A stretch of 64,000 bases of DNA from Acidithiobacillus caldus ATCC 51756 (GCF_000175575.2 NZ_CP005986.1:813549-877548); one strand, 5' to 3'; positions 48,132-57,941 are shown, counted from the first letter of the stretch. The notes: generated by a model from the letters alone, not told the origin. Translations and numbers: made by a program.

Positions 48132-50141
48132 TTAAGGCCGAGGGGTGGTGGCAGTGGCCGCCGCGGGCTCGAGACCAAGGTCCGGCTGCAGTTGCCACAG
48201 GGACAGGATGTCCGGTTCCTTGCCCTGGAGCAGGGCGCTGTAGATGGCCGCATTGCTCAGCACCGCCTGCACGTAGTCGCGGGTCTGTTGGTACGGAATG
48301 TTGGCTGCGAAAATGGCTCCGCCCCAGGGGCCTGGCTCTGGGCTCCAGCGCTGGAGCCAGCGCTGGACGGCGCCTGGCCCGGCATTGTAGGCGGCCGCAG
48401 CCAGTGGCAACGCCCCTTGAAACCGGTGGAGCAGGTGTGCCAGATAGGCACTGCCGATATCCAGATTCCCGCTATTGCTGTGCAGGTCGGCGCCGGCGAG
48501 GGTCGGGTCACGACCTTTGATCCAGGCCGCCGTAGCCGGCATGACCTGCATGAGTCCCTGCGCGCCTGCCGACGAGGCAATACCCGGAGCGAAGCCCGAC
48601 TCCTGCCGGATCAGACCGGCCACGAAGGCCGGGTCCAGGGCATGGTCTTGCGCCGCTGCAAGAATGGCGCGGGGAAAGGGTAGCACATAGCCCTGCCGCC
48701 AGTCGCCATCCTTGGGAACCCGAGTGCTGGCATTGATGACCAGTAGCCAGGCCTGTCGGTCCGCAGCGGCAGCCGCCGCCGAGCGAATAGCGTTGGCGTC
48801 GGACAAGCCATCGAGGACGTGCTGCCACTCGGCCAGGGCGTCAAAATACAGGCCGAGCTGGTACAGGGTAATGGCGCGTCGGAAATCCCCCCGGCTGGTC
48901 AGCGCTGGCGTAGCCTTTGGAGCCGGATCCGCGCTGGGTTCCGGCAAGCGCAGGGGGCGCCCCAGCGCCGCCAGGGAAAGCTGGCCGGCGTAGTCCCAGG
49001 GCCATGCCAGCCGGGCAAAGGTTGCCCGCGCCGCATCCACACGCCCCTGCTGCCATTGGGCAAAGGCATTCCAGAATTGCCACTCGCCGCGCTTACGCTG
49101 TGCCGTCGACATCCGTGCATAGGCGCGCTCCACCAGGGGCCAATCGCGGGCGCGCAAGGCGGCACGGATCATCCAGGCCAGCACCTCGTCGCTGGGTCGA
49201 TAGTCGGGATCGCTGCGATAGGCCTCGGCATACCAGGTTGCTGCCTCGAGGTGCAGCTGCCGTGCCCCGCTCCAGGCCGCCTCGTACAGGATTTCAGCGC
49301 GCAGCGCCGCGGGCAGCCCCTGCCCCCGACTCGAGGAAATCCAGGCTACGGCGCGTTCCGGTTGCTGATAGGCGAGTTGCAACCAGGCGAGCGTAATAAG
49401 CTGCCGAGCGACCGCAGGTTCCGTACCCGCAGCCTCTGGAGCGGTCCGCGTCACGATCCACGCGCCGGGGTCCTGTATCAGTTTCGGCAGGTTGCGCGCT
49501 GCCGATGGCGGCAGAAAGGGAGCAAACTGCAAAGCTTGCTGGAAGAACCCTTCGCGAAAAAAGCGTTGCAATTGCTGCCAAAGTGCCGACTGCGGTATCT
49601 GGCCGGCGGCCAGCGCCGTTTTCGCCAGGCCGTTGCAGGCCCGGTCGGAGGGCGAGGCAGCACGCCACAGGAGCAAGGGCGGCTCCAGATCCACCGCGGA
49701 GCTCAGCAAGGGGTCGCTGGCAGCGTAGCAGCGCAGACTGATGAGCCGCGGCGTGGGCCCCTGGCGATAGACCTTGGCAAAGTCGGCCCAGTCCTGACGC
49801 TTGCCCAGTTGCAGGAGCCACTGGCGACGCAACAGTTCTGGTGCCACTCCCGAGGGAAATTGATGAATGTATGCCTCATACTGGCTCTGGGTGAGGGTGG
49901 ACAGACGTGGCTGCAGAGCCCAGTAGCCCACCCAGGATCCCATGTAGGTCTGGGCGAGGTCGGGCAGGGCGCTCGCCGCTGGTAGATAGTCCTTGTTGGC
50001 GAAGCCCTCCGCCGCTTGCCGTAGTAGCTGCTGCTGAGCCGCCGTGAGTTCGGTCCCGGCCGTGACCAGTGCCGGGAGCAACACGGTGCATGTCACAGCA
50101 AGGCCGAGAAAGAACTTCAGCGGGCGGCGTGGCCGGGACAT
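48132..50141 (-). CDS. slt: Soluble lytic murein transglycosylase (Slt70-like)
   Basis: A 669-residue periplasmic enzyme. A signal peptide (cleavage near LVTAG) leads into a long alpha-superhelical U/L region (to about residue 480). The C-terminal lysozyme-like domain shows catalytic Glu in GLIRQESGFAPGIAS, then AQGLMQVMPATA, GSAYLAHLL and AAAYNAGPGAV. It cleaves peptidoglycan with 1,6-anhydro formation. It starts two bases after the upstream 122-residue gene and precedes murJ. Confidence 0.93.
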   Translation of the reverse strand: MSRPRRPLKFFLGLAVTCTVLLPALVTAGTELTAAQQQLLRQAAEGFANKDYLPAASALPDLAQTYMGSWVGYWALQPRLSTLTQSQYEAYIHQFPSGVAPELLRRQWLLQLGKRQDWADFAKVYRQGPTPRLISLRCYAASDPLLSSAVDLEPPLLLWRAASPSDRACNGLAKTALAAGQIPQSALWQQLQRFFREGFFQQALQFAPFLPPSAARNLPKLIQDPGAWIVTRTAPEAAGTEPAVARQLITLAWLQLAYQQPERAVAWISSSRGQGLPAALRAEILYEAAWSGARQLHLEAATWYAEAYRSDPDYRPSDEVLAWMIRAALRARDWPLVERAYARMSTAQRKRGEWQFWNAFAQWQQGRVDAARATFARLAWPWDYAGQLSLAALGRPLRLPEPSADPAPKATPALTSRGDFRRAITLYQLGLYFDALAEWQHVLDGLSDANAIRSAAAAAADRQAWLLVINASTRVPKDGDWRQGYVLPFPRAILAAAQDHALDPAFVAGLIRQESGFAPGIASSAGAQGLMQVMPATAAWIKGRDPTLAGADLHSNSGNLDIGSAYLAHLLHRFQGALPLAAAAYNAGPGAVQRWLQRWSPEPGPWGGAIFAANIPYQQTRDYVQAVLSNAAIYSALLQGKEPDILSLWQLQPDLGLEPAAATATTPRP

Positions 50142-50143
50142 GG

Positions 50144-50512
50144 TCAGCGTTGGCGCAGATGTAACCAGCGGCTGAGGTGCTTGCTGACGGATGCCAAGCG
50201 GTTGGGGTGATCCTCGGCCAGGGGGCCGACGTGCAGATTGAGGGGCTCACAGTGGTCCTTGCCGTGGCAGATGACCCCGTGTGACTGACAGTTGGCCCCG
50301 GCCGCCTTGAGGATCTCCACCATCTGTTCTTCGGCTTCTGCACCGCAGCGCCCGTCGTATTGAATGAGTGCCAGATGTTTTTCCGGGATGTGGTCGATGT
50401 GTCCGCCCATTTCTTCGAATTGCTTGAGTTTTTCCAGAGCGGCTGGGGTCACGCCGTGGAGCGCACCACTGATGATGAAGCGGGGTGGGCGTTTGGGCTC
50501 AGCGTTTTGCAT
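50144..50512 (-). CDS. Conserved-looking small cytoplasmic protein, Cys/His-rich
   Basis: A 122-residue soluble protein without signal or membrane segment. It opens with basic residues (PKRPPRFIISGALHG) and has four cysteines (IQYDGRCG, AGANCQSHGVICHGKDHCEP), the last three clustered with His, a possible metal site. I do not recognise the family. It sits between the second ABC permease gene (21 bases) and slt (2 bases), so it is co-transcribed with metal import and cell-wall genes. Confidence 0.7.
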   Translation of the reverse strand: MQNAEPKRPPRFIISGALHGVTPAALEKLKQFEEMGGHIDHIPEKHLALIQYDGRCGAEAEEQMVEILKAAGANCQSHGVICHGKDHCEPLNLHVGPLAEDHPNRLASVSKHLSRWLHLRQR

Positions 50513-50533
50513 CGTGCATGTACCTCCTGGGAG

Positions 50534-51406
50534 TCACCCGTCGGGTCGGGTTCCCGTATCGGGATCGCCACCATGATGCCACCTTGTGCCTCGCCGAAAA
50601 AGCCTCGCTCCGGCCTGTGGCGACCAGAGCGCCGCCGGGCGAGCGCGCAGAGCGATGAAAAGCGCGGCACCCAGTGTGCCGACAAAAAATCCCAGAGGCC
50701 AGTTGCTCCAGTAAGACAGCGCGATGGCCGACCAGACCAGGATCTCGGCCAGGACCATGCTGAGCAGGAACGCGCGGGCGGGCTTCGCACTGAGGCGTTG
50801 CGCTGCGGCGGCGGGAGCCACCAGCAGGGTGAAGACCAGCAGGGTGCCGACGACGGGCAAAGCCGTTGCCGTGACGATGGCCAGTAACCCCAGGAAGAGC
50901 CAGTCCATGCCAGCACGGCTCAACCCACAGATCGCTGCCAGATCCGCGGACGTAGATTGCAGGAGCAGTGGACGAAAACTCAACACGCAGAGCGTCAAAA
51001 CCAGAACGCAGACCACCGCCGTCGGCGCCAGCGCGCTGTGCGGGATGCCCAGCACCTCGCCGAAGAGCAGGGCGTAGACCGCAGGCGCATAGGCGCCCGA
51101 AAGACTCAGCAAGAGCGCCCCCAGGGCGAGAAAACTACTGAGGAGTAGACCGATGGCTAAATCCCTGGGACCGAGGCGCGCCCCCTGCTGCACGAAGAGC
51201 ACCCCGAGAAAAGCGAAACCGAGCAGGCCCACCAGGGGATTGATACCGGTCAAAACCGCCGCCGCCCCCCCGGGAAAGGCGCTCAACGGTAGGGCGTGGG
51301 CAGCAAAGACGGAGCGACGGATGACGGTGAAATAGCCCATGGCCCCTGCCGCCAAGGCGAGAAAGCTCGCGGCTATCCAGGTGGGGAGCATGTAGCTTGC
51401 GAACAT
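50534..51406 (-). CDS. ABC-3 family metal permease, second copy
   Basis: A 290-residue membrane protein with about eight helices of the ZnuB/MntB type (FTVIRRSVFAAHALPLSAF, GTLLVFTLLVAPAAAAQRLS). ATG 51406 overlaps the stop of the first permease (TGATG). The C-terminal tail after the last helix is basic and Gly/Arg-rich. It probably pairs with the first permease as a heterodimer. Zinc or manganese is the usual cargo; the sequence does not decide. Confidence 0.82.
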   Translation of the reverse strand: MFASYMLPTWIAASFLALAAGAMGYFTVIRRSVFAAHALPLSAFPGGAAAVLTGINPLVGLLGFAFLGVLFVQQGARLGPRDLAIGLLLSSFLALGALLLSLSGAYAPAVYALLFGEVLGIPHSALAPTAVVCVLVLTLCVLSFRPLLLQSTSADLAAICGLSRAGMDWLFLGLLAIVTATALPVVGTLLVFTLLVAPAAAAQRLSAKPARAFLLSMVLAEILVWSAIALSYWSNWPLGFFVGTLGAALFIALRARPAALWSPQAGARLFRRGTRWHHGGDPDTGTRPDG

Positions 51407-52317
51407 CAGCAGTCCTTCGCGCAGCCGCTGGGCGGCGGCATCGCTGCCGCCCAGATTTTTCTGCCGCGCTGCGCCGCCCACAGGCTTGCGCCCAGATATT
51501 CCAGCAGCGTGAGCAGCACGATGAAAAAGCTGACGGGCCAGGATGCGCCGGAGAACCAGTAGTAGCTCTGCCACGATAAAAAGATTCCAAGGACGACGGC
51601 GAGCGTGGCAAGGCCTGCCGCCCAGACAAATGCCCAGACCGGGCGCGTCGCCAATTGCAGAGCGGCACCGGCTGGGCCGAGGAGCAAGGCCGTGGCCAAT
51701 ATCGCGCCGATGGTCATGGCGGAGATGGCGGCGGCGAGCCCGAGGAGGAGAAGGTACAGTATCTCGAGAATGGCGACGGGAATGCCTTGTGCCCGGGCGA
51801 GATCCGCGTCCGCGGCGATGAGGAGGAGCGGCCGAAAGCCGAGGGTGATGGCACTTAAGGTGCCCAGGGTAAGCAGGAGCACTGGGGGCACGAGGCCCGG
51901 AGAGACGGCAAAGAGCGAGCCAAAGAGTACCGTCACGGTACTGCCGGAGGCGCTGGTCGTGGTCATGGCAAGGTAGAGAAACAGTGCCGTGAGGCCGAGA
52001 CCCGCCCCCAGCACGATGCCCGTGGCCAGATCGCGCTCGCGTGCCTCGCGCAGACCCAGCCAGCCCATGGCCAGGGCGGCAAGCCAGGCCATGCCGAGAA
52101 ATCCCCACAGGGCCGAAATACCCAAGAGAAAGGAGGCGGCGCCTCCGGCGCTACTGATATCGCCCAGGGCGTGACCGGCGAAGGCATGGCCGCGCAGAAG
52201 GGTGAAAACGCCAAGGCTCGCATTGATCAGCGCGGCGGATATCCCCATCAGCAACGCGGTGCGCACCGCCGAGTTGGCGAAAAGGGCGCCCCAGTCCACC
52301 GTCAGTGCTGCGGACAT
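51406..52317 (-). CDS. ABC-3 family metal permease, first copy
   Basis: A 303-residue permease with about nine helices. The ABC-3 core motifs are LLRGHAFAGHALGDISSAGGA and ATALLLGPAGAALQLATRPV. It overlaps the ATPase gene by 16 bases upstream and the second permease downstream. Two different permease genes with one ATPase are typical of some Zn/Mn importers. No solute-binding protein gene is adjacent. Confidence 0.84.
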   Translation of the reverse strand: MSAALTVDWGALFANSAVRTALLMGISAALINASLGVFTLLRGHAFAGHALGDISSAGGAASFLLGISALWGFLGMAWLAALAMGWLGLREARERDLATGIVLGAGLGLTALFLYLAMTTTSASGSTVTVLFGSLFAVSPGLVPPVLLLTLGTLSAITLGFRPLLLIAADADLARAQGIPVAILEILYLLLLGLAAAISAMTIGAILATALLLGPAGAALQLATRPVWAFVWAAGLATLAVVLGIFLSWQSYYWFSGASWPVSFFIVLLTLLEYLGASLWAAQRGRKIWAAAMPPPSGCAKDC

Positions 52318-53174
52318 GCGCCGTGTTCCCTCGGCGGTGGCGGCGGCAGTTCGGTACCCGCGTGCCGCAGTTCGCCGGGGCCATCCGGGGAGTCCGGCAG
52401 TACCAGATAGCGGCCGTGGTGGCGCAGGACCGACACCGGATAGCCATAAAGGCGACTGAGCACCTCGGGGCGCACCACCTCGTCCACGGTGCCCGCAGCT
52501 GCACGCCCACCCACCAGATATACCAGTCGATCCAGCACCGGTAAAAGCGGATTCATGTCGTGTGCCGTGACCAGGACCGTGATCCCATGCTCGCGGACCA
52601 GCCTGCCCAAGAGTTGGATCAGGCTCGTGGTGCTGCGGAAATCCAGATTTGCCAAAGGCTCGTCCAACAGCAGCAGCTGCGGTTGGCGCACCAGGGCGTG
52701 AGCGATGACGGCGCGCTGCTGCTGTCCCCCGGAAAGTTGCCCCAGGCGTTGTTGGGCAAAGGATTCCGCGCCAACGGCCGCCAGTGCCGCTTCGGTGGCG
52801 GCCCGATAGCGTCGGCGCCGCCAGGGTAGACCAAAGTGTCTGCCACTGATGCCGAGTTCCACCAGATCGCGGGTACGCAGCGGCAGTTGCGGGTCGAAGG
52901 CAATTTTCTGGGGAACGTAGCCCACAACATCGCGCATCGCCCCCACTGTCCCGCCGGCAAGGCGGATCGCCCCGGAGGAAATCCTCTGAAGACCCAGGAT
53001 GCTGCGCAGGAGGGTAGTCTTGCCCGCACCGTTCTCACCGATGAGACCGCACAGGACACCCCCCTCCAGACTCAGGCTCAGTCCCTCTAAAACCTGTCGG
53101 CCGCCCAGGCGCACGCCAAGGTTTTCGATCTCGAGGAGCGTCTTTCCAGACGCTGGAGGGAGGGAGTGGGACAT
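52302..53174 (-). CDS. ABC transporter ATPase for metal import
   Basis: A 290-residue ATPase. Walker A GENGAGKTT, signature [16 protein letters not shown], Walker B LLLLDEPLANLD and switch VTAHDMNPLL are intact. The C-terminal extension is rich in Pro and His (PPPPPREHGACPQH), which might bind metal. With the two ABC-3 permeases it forms a ZnuABC/MntABC-like importer. It is the first gene of a six-gene minus-strand unit that continues to murJ. Confidence 0.85.
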   Translation of the reverse strand: MSHSLPPASGKTLLEIENLGVRLGGRQVLEGLSLSLEGGVLCGLIGENGAGKTTLLRSILGLQRISSGAIRLAGGTVGAMRDVVGYVPQKIAFDPQLPLRTRDLVELGISGRHFGLPWRRRRYRAATEAALAAVGAESFAQQRLGQLSGGQQQRAVIAHALVRQPQLLLLDEPLANLDFRSTTSLIQLLGRLVREHGITVLVTAHDMNPLLPVLDRLVYLVGGRAAAGTVDEVVRPEVLSRLYGYPVSVLRHHGRYLVLPDSPDGPGELRHAGTELPPPPPREHGACPQH

Positions 53175-53322
53175 GCTACATCGCTATGCAACCAAGTTGC
53201 GCGATGATTCACCCTCAGGCATCCCGCGTCAAGGTCATTCTCGGCGACGGGAGATCGGCAGGCGGCCCGCTCCCGCCCACTGCCCCTGTTCCCCACTTCC
53301 GCTCGTCGGCCTTCCGGCAGCG

Positions 53323-54561
53323 TCAGGACGCGGCATCCGCAAGCCTGGCGGGCAGGTTGGGCTGTCGCGGCAGGAACGCGGCCAGCAGGCCGATGAGGGG
53401 CAGGAAGGCACAGATCTCGTAGACGCGCACGATACCCCAGAGATCCGCCAGTTGCCCCAGTGCTGCGGCACCGATCCCCCCGAGACCAAAGGCGAGCCCG
53501 AAGAAGAGGCCAGAGATGGTGCCCACCTTGCCCGGTACGAGCTCCTGGGCGTAGACGACGATGGCGGGAAAGGCCGAGGCGAGCAGGAAACCGATGATCA
53601 GGGTAAGCACCGCACTGGCAGTAAGGCCCACATAAGGGAGGGCCAGGGTAAAGGGTGCTATGCCCAGCAGAGACACCCAAATGACGGTCTTGCGACCAAT
53701 ACGATCGCCAATGGGGCCGCCCAGGAGGGTACCCGCAGCCACCGCCGCCAGGAAGAGGAACAGATGCATCTGCGCCTCACGCACCGGTATGGCAAAGCGC
53801 TGGACCAGATAGAAGATGAGATAGCTGCTGATGCTGGTGAGATACAGGAACTTGGAAAACATCAGGGCTACCAGGATGGCGAGGCTGCGGCGCACCTGCG
53901 CGCGCGGCAATGCCTGCCGATCCTGGCTGGCACGCCGATGGCGAGGCTGGCGATGCTGATGCTGGTACCAGCGCCCGACGAAGCTGAGGATGACGATGGC
54001 CGCCAAAGCCACCGCCGAGAACCAGGAGAGACTGTGCTGCCCATTGGGCATGACGATGAAGGCGGCCAGCAAAGGACCGGTCGCTGAACCCACATTGCCG
54101 CCCACCTGAAAGATGGATTGTGCGAGCCCGTGCCGTCCTCCCGAGGCCATGCGCGCCACTCTGGACGACTCCGGATGGAAAACGGAAGAGCCCAGGCCAA
54201 TCATGGCCGCCGCCAGCAGCAGAACGGGGTAGCTGGGTGCCACCGAGAGCAGCAGCAGACCGAAAAACGTCGACACCATGCCCAAGGGCAAGGAGTAGGG
54301 CATGGGGTGCGCGTCGGTGTAGCGGCCCACCAGAGGTTGGATGATGGATGCCGTCAGTTGATACGCCAGGGTAATCAGTCCAATCTGCGCAAAACTGAGA
54401 TCGAAGTGACCCTTGAAGAGGGGATACACCGCCAGCATCAGGGACTGGATACTGTCGTTGAGAAAGTGAGAAACGCTGATGGCGCCCAACACCTCGAAGC
54501 GTGTGCGCTCGGCGGGATCGCGGTAAAGCTGGCTCTCCTGGACAATTTCGTTGGTGGACAT
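53323..54561 (-). CDS. MFS exporter, fosmidomycin-resistance (Fsr) type
   Basis: A 412-residue twelve-helix transporter. The Fsr-like features are the N terminus SVSHFLNDSIQSLMLAVYPLFK, FHPESSRVARMASGGRHGLAQSIFQVGGN, and GPLLAAFIV. A His/Arg-rich loop (HQHRQPRHRR) separates the two halves. E. coli Fsr exports fosmidomycin, the inhibitor of DXR. The natural substrate here is unknown. It is divergent from the phosphohexomutase gene. Confidence 0.8.
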   Translation of the reverse strand: MSTNEIVQESQLYRDPAERTRFEVLGAISVSHFLNDSIQSLMLAVYPLFKGHFDLSFAQIGLITLAYQLTASIIQPLVGRYTDAHPMPYSLPLGMVSTFFGLLLLSVAPSYPVLLLAAAMIGLGSSVFHPESSRVARMASGGRHGLAQSIFQVGGNVGSATGPLLAAFIVMPNGQHSLSWFSAVALAAIVILSFVGRWYQHQHRQPRHRRASQDRQALPRAQVRRSLAILVALMFSKFLYLTSISSYLIFYLVQRFAIPVREAQMHLFLFLAAVAAGTLLGGPIGDRIGRKTVIWVSLLGIAPFTLALPYVGLTASAVLTLIIGFLLASAFPAIVVYAQELVPGKVGTISGLFFGLAFGLGGIGAAALGQLADLWGIVRVYEICAFLPLIGLLAAFLPRQPNLPARLADAAS

Positions 54562-54722
54562 GCCTTGGCTCGGTGCGAGAGGATGGAACAAAGGGCGCAG
54601 TGTAGAACGACCTTTTGATACCGTCCAGTCGGTGTCTTGCGCGTCGGCACGGCCCGTCGCCTTTTGCTGACGACCGCAGCCCGGGACGGGTATCATCCGG
54701 TAACAGGACAGGGGAGGACGCC

Positions 54723-56180
54723 ATGGCAGCTTTCGGAACCAGTGGATTGCGGGGTTTGGTGGAAGAGTTGGACGACCGCCTCGTCTACCGCTACGTACGA
54801 GCCTTCTTGCGGTATCTGGAGGACCTTCGTGAGTTCGCGCCGGGCAGCGAGGCCATCCTGGGAGGCGATCTGCGACCGAGCACCCCGGCGATACTCGAAG
54901 CCGCCTGGGCGGCGGTGGACGATGCCGGCGGCGAGCCCCGCTTCGCCGGTTACCTGCCGACCCCAGCCCTGGCCCTGGCCGGCTTCACGCGAAAGGTTCC
55001 GTCCCTCATGGTGACGGGCAGTCACATTCCCTTCGACCGCAACGGCATCAAGTTCAATCGGGTACAGGGTGAGCTCGGCAAGGCCGATGAGGCGGGCATT
55101 CTTGCCCACCTTGCGGCCGTCCCTGAACCCGAGAGAGACGGGCGCGGAGCTCTGCGCCACAGGCCGGTTTTGCCTGCACCCGAGTCTTCCTTCACGCTCG
55201 ACTATCTCCGTCGTTACCGGGATTGTCTGGATTCCCGGGCCCTGGCGGGGCTGCGCATCGGCATCTATCAGCATTCCGGTGTGGCCCGTGACCTTCTGGA
55301 AACGCTCCTCGCCGGGTTCGGTGCCCAGATCATCCCTCTGGGACGGACGGAGGACTTCGTTCCCATGGATACGGAAGCCCTGCGGGCGGAAGACCGGGAG
55401 CGGGCGGCCCGCTGGGTGCGCATGCACGCCCTCGATGCCCTGGTCAGCACCGACGGCGATGCCGACCGGCCGATGCTGGCCGATGAGTGCGGCAACTGGT
55501 GGCGCGGCGATCTTCTCGGCCTGGTCAGCGCCCGTATCCTGGCTGCCGATGCCGTGGTGACGCCCGTCTCCAGCAATACCGCCCTGGAGCGGAGCGGCTT
55601 TTTTGCCCATGTCCTGCGCACCCGCATCGGCTCGCCCTACGTCATTGCCGCCATGGACGAGGCGCGGGCCCAGGGTTACCAGCGTATCGTCGGTTATGAA
55701 GCCAACGGCGGTCTGCTCCTGGGCTCGGAGATTCCCTGGGAAAAGGGCAGACTCGCGGCCCTGCCGACTCGGGATGCCGTCCTGCCCCTGCTCGCCGTTC
55801 TGCGCGAGGCGCGGCGTCGCGAACAGCCCCTCTCCAGTCTGCTGGATACCTTGCCGCAGCGCTTCACCAGCAGTGATCGCCTGCAGGACTTCCCCACCGA
55901 GGTCAGTCATCGACGCCTGCAACGCTATCGTGCGGCGGATGGCCGCGCGCTTTTTGGCCGGGATTTTGGTGATCTCTGTGGTGGCGAGCCGCTCCGGCTG
56001 GATCACAGCGATGGCGTTCGCGCATTTTTTGCCAGCGGCGACATCCTCCATTTGCGGCCCTCGGGTAATGCCCCGGAGCTGCGTTGCTACACCGAGGCTG
56101 ATTCGGTCACGCGCGCCGAAGCACTGTTGCAGGGAGCGCTGACGCGACTGGCGCGTTGGCGTCAGCCGGAGGAGGCCTGA
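54723..56180 (+). CDS. Phosphomannomutase/phosphoglucomutase family enzyme
   Basis: A 485-residue alpha-D-phosphohexomutase. It shows FGTSGLRG at the N terminus and the active phosphoserine loop VTGSHIPFDRNGIKF; this Ser is in a TGSHIP motif as in ManB/CpsG-type enzymes. The metal loop is DGDADRPML, the sugar loop GYEANGGLLLGSEI, and the phosphate-binding loop RPSGNAPELRCY. It probably makes mannose-1-P or glucose-1-P for surface sugars. ATG 54723 follows GGGGAGG. A small membrane gene follows immediately. Confidence 0.88.
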   Translation: MAAFGTSGLRGLVEELDDRLVYRYVRAFLRYLEDLREFAPGSEAILGGDLRPSTPAILEAAWAAVDDAGGEPRFAGYLPTPALALAGFTRKVPSLMVTGSHIPFDRNGIKFNRVQGELGKADEAGILAHLAAVPEPERDGRGALRHRPVLPAPESSFTLDYLRRYRDCLDSRALAGLRIGIYQHSGVARDLLETLLAGFGAQIIPLGRTEDFVPMDTEALRAEDRERAARWVRMHALDALVSTDGDADRPMLADECGNWWRGDLLGLVSARILAADAVVTPVSSNTALERSGFFAHVLRTRIGSPYVIAAMDEARAQGYQRIVGYEANGGLLLGSEIPWEKGRLAALPTRDAVLPLLAVLREARRREQPLSSLLDTLPQRFTSSDRLQDFPTEVSHRRLQRYRAADGRALFGRDFGDLCGGEPLRLDHSDGVRAFFASGDILHLRPSGNAPELRCYTEADSVTRAEALLQGALTRLARWRQPEEA

Positions 56181-56474
56181 TTGCCGCGCCGCTCCGGGAG
56201 CCTGGTGCTGTACCTCGGTCTGGGTCTGCTGCTACTGGCCCTGTTTCTGATGGTGCTGCGCTATCTGGGCGTGGTTTTTGCCACCAGTGCCAAGGCCCAG
56301 CTCGCCCTGCAGGCGGACAATGCCGAAGCACTGGTACTGCTGCACCTGGCGCAGATCCTCAATTGGGTCCGCTGGCGCTGGATTGCCGACATTCTTGCCG
56401 CTGGAGTGCTCTTGACCTTGTGGGATAGCCTGCAGGGCCTCCGGTCGCGTTTATGGCCTCCGCGCCAGGACTGA
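56181..56474 (+). CDS. Small membrane protein following the mutase
   Basis: A 97-residue frame with two hydrophobic segments (LYLGLGLLLLALFLMVLRYLG and IADILAAGVLLTLWDSL). The start would be TTG 56181, directly after the mutase stop, with GGAGG in the last mutase codons as a site. I do not recognise the family. Translational coupling to the mutase makes it more likely to be real. Confidence 0.5.
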   Translation: MPRRSGSLVLYLGLGLLLLALFLMVLRYLGVVFATSAKAQLALQADNAEALVLLHLAQILNWVRWRWIADILAAGVLLTLWDSLQGLRSRLWPPRQD

Positions 56475-56510
56475 GCCTCGGGGGACGCAGGCAGGTAAAC
56501 CGACCCCCGC

Positions 56511-57941
56511 TCAGGCCTGCGGCAGCCGGGATCCGCTTCCCTCCCGCCGCGCCATGAGTGTGGGCAGATCCTCAAGATTCCAGGCGGCGACGAAGGCCGC
56601 CAGGGTGAGCGCCGCGGCAATGCCGAAATCCCAGTGCAGAGCGTGGACGATGTGCGCAGCGGCACGGCCATCGGATGCTGCCGACGTGCTCCCCAAAAAG
56701 TGGGTGAACACCGCACCAAAGCCGGCCACCCCCAAGGTCCCGCCCAGAGAGCGGAAGAGCGATACCGTCGCTGTGGCCACGCCCAGATGGCGATGGGGGA
56801 GCGCCCATTGGGCCGATAGCACCATGACCTGCATGGTCGAGCCCAGCCCCACGCCGAGCAGGATCAGAGCGCCATCGATCTGCCAAAAGGGCGTCTGCAC
56901 CGCAATGTGCGAGAGCCACCAGAGCGCGATAGCCGTCAACAGGGTCCCGAGGATCGGCACCCACCGGAATTTTTGATGTTTGCTGATCCAACGCCCGCTG
57001 AAGATCGAGGTCAAGAGCATACCCACCAGCAGGAAAAGCATTTCCAGACCCGATTCCGTCGGTGTGAAGGCGCGCACCGTCTGATAATAGGTGGGTAAAA
57101 AGCTGATGGATCCAAGCATTGCCGTGCCCACGAAAAAGGACACGATGACACTCGCGCTGAAGGTCTTATGCCGGAAAAAACCTAAAGGTAAAATGGGCTC
57201 TGGATGGCGCGGGCTCCAGTAAAAAATCCCCCAGAGACTCGCCAGTATCGTCACAAGGAGGATCCAGTGCCAGGGTCCGGTATTTTGCAATTCCGTGAGC
57301 AGTACCAGAGCAGACAGGCCCAGGAATAGGGAAGCGGCACCGACGATATCGAAAGGAAAGCGTTTTCTTGGGGTTTTCGGAAATGCCCAGTGGATGATGA
57401 TCAGGCAAAATAGGCCAAAGGGGATGTTGATGTAGAAGATCCAGCGCCAGCCCAGATGCTGGACGACGAATCCGCCCAGAAAAGGCCCGATCAGGGTCGC
57501 CAGGCCAAAAGCGGCGCCCACCAGACCCTGGTACTTGCCGCGCTGCTCCAGCGGCAGGAAGTCGGCGATGCTGGCAATGGCGGTGACCAGGATGCCGCCG
57601 CCACCAAGACCCTGCAGAGCCCGAAAGCACACCAAGCTTTCGAGACTCCAGGCCAGCCCCGAGAAAATCGAACCCACCAGAAAGAAAGCCACCGCAAAAC
57701 TCAACACCAGCTTGCGCCCCATCAGATCGCCGACCTTGCCGTAAATGGGCAGTGAAACCGTAGAACTCAGTAGATAAGCGGTAATTACCCAGGGGAGGTG
57801 AGCGAGTCCGTGCAAATCCACGGCGATGGTTGGCAAGGCCGTGGCCACGACGGTCTGATCCATGGCCGCAAGGAATATGGCGGACAGTACCGCCAAGAAC
57901 ATGCTCTTTTGCGCCAAGGACAAACGATAAGGTGCAGACAT
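56511..57941 (-). CDS. DHA2-family multidrug MFS exporter
   Basis: A 476-residue, 14-helix major facilitator. Motifs include DQTVVATALPTIAVDL (motif D1 region), GKVGDLMGRKLVLS (motif A), and RALQGLGGGGILVTAIASIAD (motif B/C area). These identify the EmrB/QacA-like DHA2 group, which exports drugs or organic compounds using the proton gradient. ATG 57941 follows GGGATGG. It stands alone. Confidence 0.87.
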   Translation of the reverse strand: MSAPYRLSLAQKSMFLAVLSAIFLAAMDQTVVATALPTIAVDLHGLAHLPWVITAYLLSSTVSLPIYGKVGDLMGRKLVLSFAVAFFLVGSIFSGLAWSLESLVCFRALQGLGGGGILVTAIASIADFLPLEQRGKYQGLVGAAFGLATLIGPFLGGFVVQHLGWRWIFYINIPFGLFCLIIIHWAFPKTPRKRFPFDIVGAASLFLGLSALVLLTELQNTGPWHWILLVTILASLWGIFYWSPRHPEPILPLGFFRHKTFSASVIVSFFVGTAMLGSISFLPTYYQTVRAFTPTESGLEMLFLLVGMLLTSIFSGRWISKHQKFRWVPILGTLLTAIALWWLSHIAVQTPFWQIDGALILLGVGLGSTMQVMVLSAQWALPHRHLGVATATVSLFRSLGGTLGVAGFGAVFTHFLGSTSAASDGRAAAHIVHALHWDFGIAAALTLAAFVAAWNLEDLPTLMARREGSGSRLPQA

